Shown one piece after another: positions 15,101 through 21,032 of a stretch of 21,032 nucleotides of DNA. The notes under the pieces were generated by a model that worked only from the letters and a program-made list of their open reading frames with translations, was not told where the DNA came from and did not search any database. The stretch is from a virus: IMG/VR virus record IMGVR_UViG_3300032156_000090, positions 1-21,032 of that record; one strand, 5' to 3'. Within the stretch, counting starts at the first letter, position 1; each line of letters starts with the position of its first letter. Both the position numbers and the translations under genes were made by a program.

Positions 15101-16975
15101 ATAAACTGGTTCGGGTCTTCCTAAAAATATATTTTCTTCCCATTTAGCGCTATTTTGTTCGGTAACTTTTAAATCATATGGAGGAAACCACATAATTCTA
15201 CCGCCATTTGGACCTCTTTCACAATATGGTAAATCATTATATGTAAATCCAGGTCTATTTGATGATTTCCATGCAAGATTTTCTATCGAAAACATATATT
15301 TTTTAGCATAAAATCCGCCGCCGCCACTTTCTATTTTATTTGTTCTGTTATTAAATCCTCCAGTTCCAATATTTGTTGAACTACTATCAAATGCTCCATT
15401 ACCGTTTGAATTTGGATATACGTTCAAATTCCATGGTCTTGAAAGAACGCTACCTTCAAATTGTCTTGATAATTGATTCGTTCTTTTCATCGTGTCAGAA
15501 TAGTTCATATATGATCTGTCTTTAGTCCATACTCGACAATATTCTACTCCACTCTCTTGTCCCGTAAATTTATCGACATATTTTACCGCAGAACCTCTTG
15601 ACATAACAACATCACCTTCTCTGAATATTCTACTTGTTTGGTCTATAACATTGGCAACGTGAGAACGAGAACTTCCGCCATCAGTAGGTAGTGTTTCAAG
15701 TATTTGCTGCGTTAATCCCAAGATTGAATCATCTCTAAACGCATAATTTGTTGATAACGATTCTTCTATTAATGATGCTTCTGAAGCGTATTCGGCATTA
15801 TTTTCTCCTAATATGTTTTTCGATTTGGAACTTATCCATGTTAATTTACCACCAATACCTCCACCTTCTCCAATATTTTTCTTTCTTTGAAATAATTCTG
15901 CCTGTATTGGATCAAATAATAGGCTTAAATAATAATTACTTTTTACAATTCTATCATTAAAATCACCCATTGCATATTTTACATCATTACCTCGGTCATC
16001 ACCAATATATGCTGTTCCTTTTGGCGCTTCAAGTCCTAACATATTTTTAAATCCTTCGGCAAATTGATCAACATAATTAAATAATTTTGATGTATTTTGC
16101 GATCTTGCTGTTGTTGTATAATCTGGGGCATATTTTGAATATGAAAGATTGTCATAAAGAGTTGATTTTGGCCCATCTCCCATATATTCAATGAATAAAT
16201 CTGACGGTTTTCTTGTTGTTGTTGGCCTTCTTTGGATTCCGAATAATTGTCCCAATTCTCCTGTTATATCTTGAAATACTCTATTGGCTTCACTTGTCGC
16301 TGTTGATCTAAAATTAGTTGTGGCGTTTTTTGGATTGGATAAATAATCGCCAGGAATTTCAGCCCATGGAAATTCTACCCCATTAACTGTTTGTAAAAAA
16401 TCAACCGCTTTTCCTGTTATTTCACGAGCAACGGTAATTCTTTGATTTTTTTCAATTAAAGGCTCTCTTCCTGTTATAATATTAATTGCAGTTGATGTAT
16501 TTCCTTCTAACGCATCAATTAATCTAACTCTACCAACTGTTGTTCTATATAAATTCTGTTGTAATCTAGCAAAAAACGGGCCTTCTGGATTTTCTTTTAT
16601 GTTCCATGCTGCAAATTTCATTAATTCTGATTCAGTAGTATAATCAGATGTCGTCATAATACTAATGAAACTATGATATTGTCCTTCTACAAAATATGGA
16701 TATAAATTAAGATTTGCTTTTCTCGGAATTGTTTCAAGACTTTCAGTTACAAAATATTCTGTTGGCTTAAATACATTTGACGTCTGAGGCTGTTTTAAAT
16801 CTGCCGATCTGTTAGTATCAACAGCACCAGGATCGACATTTGCCATATCATTTGTACTTTGAATAATATAATTCGATGCAGTAAATGATTGTGGTCCGTT
16901 TGGAACAGTTAGTGTTTTAGCTATAATAAAATCTCTGAAATGTTTAGTCGTATCAAAATCTACATAACTTGGCAT
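12197..16975 (-). CDS. Giant tail/baseplate structural protein, possible tube initiator
   Basis: A 1592-residue protein placed directly after the tape-measure gene, where T4-like phages carry the baseplate proteins that start the tube (gp48/gp54). Two segments look like tube-type beta domains. Residues about 560-650 contain KKYMFSIENLAWKSS, GRIMWFPPYDLKV and GRPEPVYTYQNTARNGTISF; the pattern of polar residues, GR-EP-Y-Y and R-G-F is common in tube initiator proteins. Residues about 1138-1205 have SKIIVRDYNVDFQDN, GVQPMIANVTLQVSFIGG. Between them lie helical, Ser/Asn/Lys-rich regions (about 760-900) and a charged linker. The C-terminal 350 residues are helical. T4 gp48 and gp54 have 364 and 320 residues, so this appears to fuse several parts. 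It shares one base with the next gene. No Shine-Dalgarno sequence. Confidence 0.7.
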   Translation of the reverse strand: MPSYVDFDTTKHFRDFIIAKTLTVPNGPQSFTASNYIIQSTNDMANVDPGAVDTNRSADLKQPQTSNVFKPTEYFVTESLETIPRKANLNLYPYFVEGQYHSFISIMTTSDYTTESELMKFAAWNIKENPEGPFFARLQQNLYRTTVGRVRLIDALEGNTSTAINIITGREPLIEKNQRITVAREITGKAVDFLQTVNGVEFPWAEIPGDYLSNPKNATTNFRSTATSEANRVFQDITGELGQLFGIQRRPTTTRKPSDLFIEYMGDGPKSTLYDNLSYSKYAPDYTTTARSQNTSKLFNYVDQFAEGFKNMLGLEAPKGTAYIGDDRGNDVKYAMGDFNDRIVKSNYYLSLLFDPIQAELFQRKKNIGEGGGIGGKLTWISSKSKNILGENNAEYASEASLIEESLSTNYAFRDDSILGLTQQILETLPTDGGSSRSHVANVIDQTSRIFREGDVVMSRGSAVKYVDKFTGQESGVEYCRVWTKDRSYMNYSDTMKRTNQLSRQFEGSVLSRPWNLNVYPNSNGNGAFDSSSTNIGTGGFNNRTNKIESGGGGFYAKKYMFSIENLAWKSSNRPGFTYNDLPYCERGPNGGRIMWFPPYDLKVTEQNSAKWEENIFLGRPEPVYTYQNTARNGTISFKVIVDHPSILNLLVRDHFKGMSDEEADNYINAFFAGCEDVDFYGLIRKYTTLTPVDVKAIEAYLNQNKDTKTIQRYKAVFDPVPDAVVPTNQPSEQNFSTVLYFNNNEPSAIDAEGLYSTDDYEKIYSRYTSSDIMTKYYDDLNNGLIQLRNATSWGKNQIQDYKVLTGVLTNIGKKPDISKLNEMVTTINQNAVDGFAVLTSNYNSFKQNLTDLKNNIKNIKQISVKISSSTSAVADDLYNLKLSYRRSDSIIKDILNKISKDGNGNNAKVTWAGNVADTNKEKTETPQVITFKDLGYEDQEGTFTINYVKNRGEQGTASDMWVRANVDCGNANLPVILKLKKTAPVTFWCREATADISYITQSPDTPEVSTPIRKPKLIPEVPDATTGTQKIPPIDEMKVIIMKTLSECFYFKKLEEESPLQFSSLKEKLRYFHPAFHSMTPEGLNSRLTFLHQCVRPGDTLPIKGVSDQSDLNARNTTFGPPPILIMRIGDFYHSKIIVRDYNVDFQDNVWDLNPEGIGVQPMIANVTLQVSFIGGHGLEKPVEILQNALSSNFYANTEIYDPRSTATEDKSKFTKEFLENLMSDYNAKINSDSQEIPPTETKITEGTYIGTLGMTSVVPPIKQLTYDDVVDSLFQSTQEYFDNYETSYHSILKQYDAKVSSMILSPTYRTIKDYTVQIGGGSTDTIEFLGNYKANSELSILARDFQSKLEDKIVSENITTIFGIDKYMTNGMLDKSERILKPKIKELIGKVIDGIISNPDAKNIEINRNNVIVSLDKLNFIVETLHDGKISMKDKSYTGANLIDFTYDKLYNTYSNVIEFIKDNQYKFSEDLDESYVFSRNTTMTVNDFSYFLSVLLKGYKADILSLYRNDVTFQKITANIEKGLNKFMAADPKEKNFRIKKYPMRKDSNIITFTIQDETYGFSNAEKTELENVHRTSGNKTTKFLNYYR

Positions 16976-17021
16976 CTTAATCTTTTAATAATAAATACAA
17001 CTTAATGAAAAATATCACGCC

Positions 17022-18992
17022 TTATTCACCTTCTCCGAATTGACCTCCAGGATTTCGTCCTGTAAATTGATCAGGATGATCTAATATTTCTTTCATATTT
17101 AACATTCTGGTTATAGGATCCATAATCACGTCGCCAGATTTATGAACAACTGTTACATAGCTTCTTGTTATTTTTTCAGGTGTTTCTTTTGTTAATTCCA
17201 TTTTCTCTCTTAAAAGATATTCTGGAACTGGCGCAGATGCGATCTCTCCCCCCTTTATGGTTCCTTTTGTCATAGCTCCCGATATACCTTCTTTACGACT
17301 CTGATCAATGGCTTCTGGTTTTATTTTTGCTCCTGACATGCCTTTTTCATGCATCCAGTCAACAACTGATGTTTGAAGTTCTCCCATCTTTCCTCCCATA
17401 ATATCCCTTATTTTTGCGCTTTCTTCAATAATTTTTGTCTTATCAATACCAACAAATTCTTCTAATGCCTCACCCATTACCTGTCCAATTCCAACCCTAA
17501 GAGTTGCTCGAATAAAAGAAACATCCCTGTCAATATTCTGTAGAATACTAACTTGTTGTCTTGCATATTGTTCGGTTGTCATTTTCTCAAAAGCTTTTCT
17601 TTGTTCCAATAATGTTTTTGCCTGTTCATCTGTCATCGATTCTAACGCAATTGCTGTATTATCAGCAGAAACCCCCATTTGTTTTCGCAAATCTGGCGGA
17701 ACTTCAATAACCATTTTACCCCCCTTCATTTGAGCTAGGTTTGTTAAAAATTCTCTATCTTTATCATCAATAATAAGACCTGTTGACAATAAATCAGTGG
17801 CGGCTCTTGATCTTTCCATTGCTGCAACGGCAGTGGTTGTTAGTTCTTGCATACTCATACCGAACTGGTCGGCCATTTCTTTAGCTCGTCTAAGATTAAC
17901 TCCCGTTACTTCAAATCGTCCTTGTTCTTTATTAAATGTAACCAATGTTTTTGATGCATTAATTAATGCATCCTGTAATCCTTCAACATTATTGGTTGCC
18001 ATATACATTAATTTAAGAGGATCATTTAAATCGCCATACGCCCCGCCTAAAACCTGTAAATTTGCAACAAGTTCCAATGCTTTATCTGGATCCCACACTT
18101 TATCTGCAAATGTAAATGCGTCGCTCATATTCATTCTGAATTCAACAGATTTTCGAGTCATAGCACCTAATCCTTCTATACCATTTTTAAATCCATAGGA
18201 GTTTATTCTATTTAAATTTTCGTCTATTAATTTTGTTGACATTTTAGCGTTTAGTCCGACTTCTAATGCGCTATGCCCCGCTTTATCAATTATTCTTGAC
18301 ATATCTCTAACACCCACCCCAACAGCCTCAAAATCTTTTCCCATTTTACTGAATGCAATCATATCTTCAGTAAAAACGCTAGCAAGCTCCATTTCTTCAA
18401 TTGTTTCCCTGCTAAGTAATTTAAATTTTCCTGATTCTCCAACTAATCCACTAACAGATTCTCTTAATTCCTGAAAACTAATACCAATTTTTTCCGCTGC
18501 AGGAGATGCAGCCATAATTTCTTCTCGAAATTCTTTAGATAATTTACCTACTATTCCTGTATTCTTACTAATATCATTTAAAAGATCATTCTGTTGTTGT
18601 AAGTGTAATTCAATCTCATCTTTAAAGAGACCTCCCATCTCTTTAATCATACCTTTCCATCCCCTGAATTTTCCTGCGGGATCAAAAAATATACCTAACC
18701 CTTTTTGTATACTTTTAAATTCTCCAGCTTCTCCAGCTTCTGGCCTAATCTGGGTGCTTATTAACCTATCAACAAATCCCGATCCTCTAGTTGACGCCCC
18801 GTATTTACTTCCGCTTGCTATATCTTCTCCTATTTTACCTGTTTTTGATCTAAGAGAATTATACATTGATACCGCATTTTTTGATTCACTATTAAATAAA
18901 TCAGTATTATTTCGGTCAACGCCAGTTAAGTATTCTTCTAAGAAAGGCCCAAGTTCACCTTTTGATAATCCGCTTAGTTTACTTATATTCAT
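17022..18992 (-). CDS. Tail tape-measure protein
   Basis: A 656-residue, almost wholly helical protein rich in Ala, Glu, Lys, Leu and Met, lying between the tail assembly chaperone and the baseplate genes, the standard place for the tape measure. Long amphipathic stretches are visible (EIELHLQQQNDLLNDISKN, SFQELRESVSGLV, MTDEQAKTLLEQRKAFEKM). Gly/Ala-rich patches occur (VGVGVRDMSRI, ALEVGLNAK). At about 0.15 nm per residue of helix it would set a tail of roughly 100 nm, like that of T4 (gp29, 590 residues). No lysozyme or peptidase motif is seen. The C-terminus is Gly-rich (RNPGGQFGEGE). The ATG has no Shine-Dalgarno sequence and lies 14 nt after the second-frame extension of the chaperone. 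Confidence 0.75.
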   Translation of the reverse strand: MNISKLSGLSKGELGPFLEEYLTGVDRNNTDLFNSESKNAVSMYNSLRSKTGKIGEDIASGSKYGASTRGSGFVDRLISTQIRPEAGEAGEFKSIQKGLGIFFDPAGKFRGWKGMIKEMGGLFKDEIELHLQQQNDLLNDISKNTGIVGKLSKEFREEIMAASPAAEKIGISFQELRESVSGLVGESGKFKLLSRETIEEMELASVFTEDMIAFSKMGKDFEAVGVGVRDMSRIIDKAGHSALEVGLNAKMSTKLIDENLNRINSYGFKNGIEGLGAMTRKSVEFRMNMSDAFTFADKVWDPDKALELVANLQVLGGAYGDLNDPLKLMYMATNNVEGLQDALINASKTLVTFNKEQGRFEVTGVNLRRAKEMADQFGMSMQELTTTAVAAMERSRAATDLLSTGLIIDDKDREFLTNLAQMKGGKMVIEVPPDLRKQMGVSADNTAIALESMTDEQAKTLLEQRKAFEKMTTEQYARQQVSILQNIDRDVSFIRATLRVGIGQVMGEALEEFVGIDKTKIIEESAKIRDIMGGKMGELQTSVVDWMHEKGMSGAKIKPEAIDQSRKEGISGAMTKGTIKGGEIASAPVPEYLLREKMELTKETPEKITRSYVTVVHKSGDVIMDPITRMLNMKEILDHPDQFTGRNPGGQFGEGE

Positions 18993-19006
18993 ACTATATA
19001 AATAGA

Positions 19007-19138
19007 TTATTTTTTGTTTTCTAATTCTTGTATATAGTTAACAAAATATTTTCTTAAATATACTGGCATAGTAAGAATATCAGAATATGAAAAGTTTCGA
19101 TTAACCAAAAAAAGTATTTGATCTAATTGTGTTTTCCT
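19007..19138 (-). CDS. Second-frame extension of the tail assembly chaperone (frameshift product)
   Basis: After the chaperone stop (TAG 19137-19139) the +1 frame reads 43 codons, beginning RKTQLDQILFLVNRNF, containing YSDILTMPVYLRKYFVNYI and ending ELENKK before a TAA at 19007-19009. It is not a random frame. The pattern (acidic/aromatic helix, then a small residue, MP, R-K/R-F/Y, basic end) is typical of the C-terminal part of T-even-like and lambda GT-like chaperone products. It has no good start of its own: the frame is open back to about 19210 with only TTG codons before the internal ATG. It is most likely joined to the upstream protein by a +1 or -2 ribosomal frameshift, giving a product of about 293 residues. 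Only the amino-acid pattern supports it. Confidence 0.65.
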   Translation of the reverse strand, partial: RKTQLDQILFLVNRNFSYSDILTMPVYLRKYFVNYIQELENKK

Positions 19139-19889
19139 ATAATCCGTAGAAAGGACGAAAAAATTCCGCCCCAAATCCAATTTCAACTTGGATATTTTCC
19201 TTTGAGGGGGTAGTTACTGTCTGAGTTAAATCTAATCCAGGTTTATTTTCAATAGCATATTTTCTAAGATCTTTTGAATCTGTTATTGGCATTTTATTTT
19301 CAATAAAACTATGTATTTCCATCGGATTTCTATTTCCATTAATAGATTGTATCATCATTTCAAGTCTTTTTGATATAATAGGAGCTATTCCTTGTCCGTT
19401 CCAACTATCTCTTATTTTATCAATTTCTGTTTCTTGTTTCTGTGTTAAATATTTAAATGTAATATTAATGCCAGATTTTTTTAAAAAAAATGGATATTCA
19501 CCATTTGTGTCCGCAACCAAAGTAAAATCTTTCATTTTTAATACTGATAAATCCAAAACCACATCAAAAGGCTGCTTTGTTTTTGGATCGGTTACTGTCA
19601 TATTATATTCAGATCCAAATGCAGTATTCCTCAAAAATATTAATATTGCTTGTCTATCCTCATCAACAATATCGTCAAGCTCTAAGTCTTTATCTAATAT
19701 TTTTCTTTTCAACAATTCATCAATAACGCCGCCCGACGCAATCAAATTTACTGATGATAATATATTTTCATCTGCTGCAGTTAAATAAGCCACCCTAACT
19801 GATTTTTTCTTATTTGCATAATGTATTCCCCTGCTTGGTAATTCAACAACATCATATGCTATTGAAGGGTCGATTCTAAATTCATCCAT
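19137..19889 (-). CDS. Tail assembly chaperone (gp26-like, T4 baseplate family)
   Basis: A 250-residue protein with the N-terminal signature of the T4 gp26/baseplate-hub assembly family: VELPSRGIHY (residues 15-24), then KSVRVAYLTAADENILSS (29-46), ASGGVIDELLKRKI and a domain with FLRNTAFGSEYNMTV and LDLSVLKMKDF. The end carries GFGAEFFRPFYGL. Such proteins keep the tape measure soluble while the tube assembles around it. The gene lies between the tube and tape-measure genes, the place of the lambda G/GT genes. Near the end are runs that could allow slipping: GGGGC (plus 19168-19172) and UUUUUU followed by C (plus 19157-19163), where a tRNA-Phe could move +1 from UUU to UUC. The downstream second frame at 19007-19138 fits such a shift. 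Confidence 0.75.
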   Translation of the reverse strand: MDEFRIDPSIAYDVVELPSRGIHYANKKKSVRVAYLTAADENILSSVNLIASGGVIDELLKRKILDKDLELDDIVDEDRQAILIFLRNTAFGSEYNMTVTDPKTKQPFDVVLDLSVLKMKDFTLVADTNGEYPFFLKKSGINITFKYLTQKQETEIDKIRDSWNGQGIAPIISKRLEMMIQSINGNRNPMEIHSFIENKMPITDSKDLRKYAIENKPGLDLTQTVTTPSKENIQVEIGFGAEFFRPFYGL

Positions 19890-19919
19890 ATCATATCTTT
19901 AATTAATAATTATTGCATA

Positions 19920-19955
19920 AAAAATTCTCATATACCGTAATATACGAGAATTTTT
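19920..19955 (-). terminator. Strong intrinsic terminator after the tail tube gene
   Basis: The minus-strand transcript forms a 16-bp stem (arms beginning AAAAAUUCUC and ending GAGAAUUUUU) with two G-U wobble pairs and a UACG loop, followed by a U-tract. The loop belongs to the UNCG class. On the plus strand the wobbles become mismatches, so the direction is minus. It lies 25 nt after the tube gene stop. It probably limits read-through from the highly expressed tube gene into the chaperone gene; the rest of the 91-nt gap 19890-19980 shows no clear promoter. Confidence 0.8.
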
Positions 19956-19980
19956 CCACAATATCAATAGATAATATTTA

Positions 19981-20469
19981 TCAATATACTTGAATGCAAC
20001 GATCCATACGAAGAGATGCGTTGATGTCCGCTAATTTATCGTCAGTATAATCCAGTGTTCCAAAGTCAAGACTTGTTAAAAATGTACCTTGAAGTATCCA
20101 TTTTTCAACTACAACCCCAGTTGGGTCGAGCATTTCTAACTCAACATCTTTCTTGTATCCTGCAGCATATCCCATTCTACCTGTAACTGATTCTGCGTGT
20201 AAACGGAACCATTCCATAAGTGCTTGTGAGGCTGATGGCCCAATCGGATCTTTAAAGGTCACTTTAAGTTCTTCCCAGTTAAACCTACCAGCAACATATG
20301 TTTGTGTATTAAGAAATGGTATTTCAACCGAATTTATTTTTGCATTTGGCCTGGCTGCGGATGTAACATACCATTCATTTATTCCAAGACTCGAAGGAAA
20401 TCTTAGTATAAATCTATTTTTTCTTTTCGGTTCATAAGGAACCGGCATTTTCATTAGTAAATCTGCCAT
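19981..20469 (-). CDS. Tail tube protein (T4 gp19-like)
   Basis: A 162-residue protein matching the T4 gp19 family in length (T4 gp19 has 163 residues) and layout. It has a basic N-terminus (PYEPKRKNRFILRFPS), then the tube signature region with SAARPNAKINSVEIPFLNTQTYVAGRFNWEELKV, then DPIGPSASQALMEWFRLH, the strand KKDVELEMLDPTG and ending SLRMDRCIQVY. Stacked hexamers of it form the inner tube for DNA transfer. A strong terminator follows the gene, as usual for such an abundant product. The start is an ATG with A-rich leader (ACGAAAAT) and no Shine-Dalgarno sequence. It lies only 31 nt from a plus-strand gene that faces away from it, while in T4 the sheath gene lies upstream; that gene may be beyond the right edge. 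Confidence 0.9.
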   Translation of the reverse strand: MADLLMKMPVPYEPKRKNRFILRFPSSLGINEWYVTSAARPNAKINSVEIPFLNTQTYVAGRFNWEELKVTFKDPIGPSASQALMEWFRLHAESVTGRMGYAAGYKKDVELEMLDPTGVVVEKWILQGTFLTSLDFGTLDYTDDKLADINASLRMDRCIQVY

Positions 20470-20479
20470 AATTTTCGTA

Positions 20480-20487
20480 TATTTATA
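20480..20487 (-). promoter_or_regulatory. Possible late-promoter-like box TATAAATA before the tail tube gene
   Basis: The minus strand has TATAAATA, identical to the T4 late promoter core, 10 nt before the tube gene ATG. Transcription would start almost at the start codon, so the leader would be very short. In DNA this rich in A+T a chance match is likely, and no other gene start in the window has the same box on its coding strand. Confidence 0.2.
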
Positions 20488-20500
20488 TATTGATAAATAT

Positions 20501-21032
20501 ATGACTATGGAAAAAAATAAAAAAGAATTAAAAATTTTTTTATCGGAGAATAATAAAAGTGGATATAAAACAAAAAAAAATTATATTAATACCAATTTTC
20601 CAAAATTTTCTTCAAGTTTAAAATCTTATATTAAAAGATATAAATTAGAAAATATTCAATTTAAAGAACAATTATTTTTATTTTTGAATGATCTTAATGA
20701 TATTCCAATATGTTTAACTTGTGGCGAAAAATTAAAATTTAAAAGATCGATTAAAGAAGGATATGGTACTTATTGTTCAATTAAATGTACAAATAAATCT
20801 GAAAAACATATTAATAACGTAAAATCAACTAACATTAAAAGGTATGGCGGCGTTGCTCCGTGTAGTTCTTCTGATGTAATGAAAAAAATGTCAGATACAA
20901 ATTTTAAAAATTATGGCGTGCATAATTTTTTTGAAAAAAAGGATATTATTCAAAAAAAAATATTTGAAAAATATGGAAATTCAATTATGACAAAAACTGA
21001 TCATTATAAAAAAATAATGAAAGAAAATTATG
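20501..21032 (+). CDS. Zinc-ribbon homing-endonuclease-like protein, N-terminal part, cut by window edge
   Basis: The only plus-strand gene, with an ATG at 20501 (a second ATG at 20507) and 177 codons to the right edge. It is very Lys/Asn/Ile/Phe-rich, more A-rich than its neighbours. The N-terminal 65 residues are basic and helical. A zinc site C71-x2-C74 and C92-x3-C96 (ICLTCGEK, YCSIKC) is followed by repeated units with a YG motif: STNIKRYGGVAP, DTNFKNYGVHNF and IFEKYGNS. This plan is seen in putative phage homing endonucleases whose nuclease domain lies further downstream, which is not in the window. Being opposite in direction to the tail genes and close to the tube gene fits a mobile insert. 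The exact nuclease class is unknown. Confidence 0.7.
   Translation, partial: MTMEKNKKELKIFLSENNKSGYKTKKNYINTNFPKFSSSLKSYIKRYKLENIQFKEQLFLFLNDLNDIPICLTCGEKLKFKRSIKEGYGTYCSIKCTNKSEKHINNVKSTNIKRYGGVAPCSSSDVMKKMSDTNFKNYGVHNFFEKKDIIQKKIFEKYGNSIMTKTDHYKKIMKENY

Noticed and set aside
17797-18198. A plus-strand open frame of 133 residues inside the tape-measure gene
   Set aside because: It lies wholly opposite a strong coding frame, has no leader signal, and its composition is that expected of an antisense frame. The same holds for the shorter plus-strand frames within the uvsX, ssb, hub and tail genes.
1-21032. A CRISPR array, tRNA genes, insertion sequences or a complete defence system
   Set aside because: No evenly spaced repeats, tRNA-like cloverleaf sequences, transposase motifs or known defence domains were seen; gaps between genes are all below 200 bases.

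Overview
The window is a piece of a tailed-phage genome (or an integrated copy of one), not ordinary bacterial DNA. Reading right to left on the minus strand, it carries part of the tail and baseplate module of a T4-like contractile phage, then the start of its replication and recombination module. The DNA is very AT-rich. Three features suggest a Bacteroidota host: almost no start codon has a Shine-Dalgarno sequence; three intergenic sites fit the TTTG-N19-TAnnTTT promoter pattern of that phylum; and one gene has a typical Bacteroidota signal peptide ending in FSQ. The host is an inference.

Right part (about 21032-11030): a partial homing-endonuclease-like gene on the plus strand (20501 to the edge) faces away from the tail tube gene (19981-20469). 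On the minus strand follow a strong terminator (19920-19955), a gp26-like tail assembly chaperone (19137-19889) with a second-frame extension (19007-19138), a tape-measure-like protein (17022-18992), a 1592-residue tail/baseplate protein (12197-16975), a gp53/LysM-like wedge protein (11874-12197) and the N-terminal part of a baseplate protein (11030-11884). The sheath gene expected before the tube gene is not in the window.

Middle (11029-5140): a 1611-residue hub-like ORF continues in the same frame as the preceding 284-residue ORF and is separated from it only by one TAA. Two small genes of unknown function follow (5888-6085; 5221-5874, with a Pro/Ala repeat and coiled coil). A terminator at 5156-5185 closes the structural block.

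Left part (5140-1): two near-identical promoter-like elements lead into ssDNA-binding protein (4192-5037), then a large hairpin, a UvsX/RecA-like recombinase, an HNH endonuclease, a secreted beta-barrel-like protein with its own candidate promoter, a FEN/RNase H-like 5' nuclease, a protein with an internal duplication, and the start of a DnaB/gp41-like helicase that runs off the left edge. Together these would coat, pair, process and unwind DNA in recombination-dependent replication.

The main points to check are the in-frame TAA in the giant hub gene, the frame switch in the chaperone gene, the terminator/promoter pair before ssb, the hairpin between ssb and uvsX, and the signal-peptide gene inside the replication module. 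I saw no tRNA, rRNA, CRISPR array or insertion sequence. All intergenic gaps are below 200 bases.
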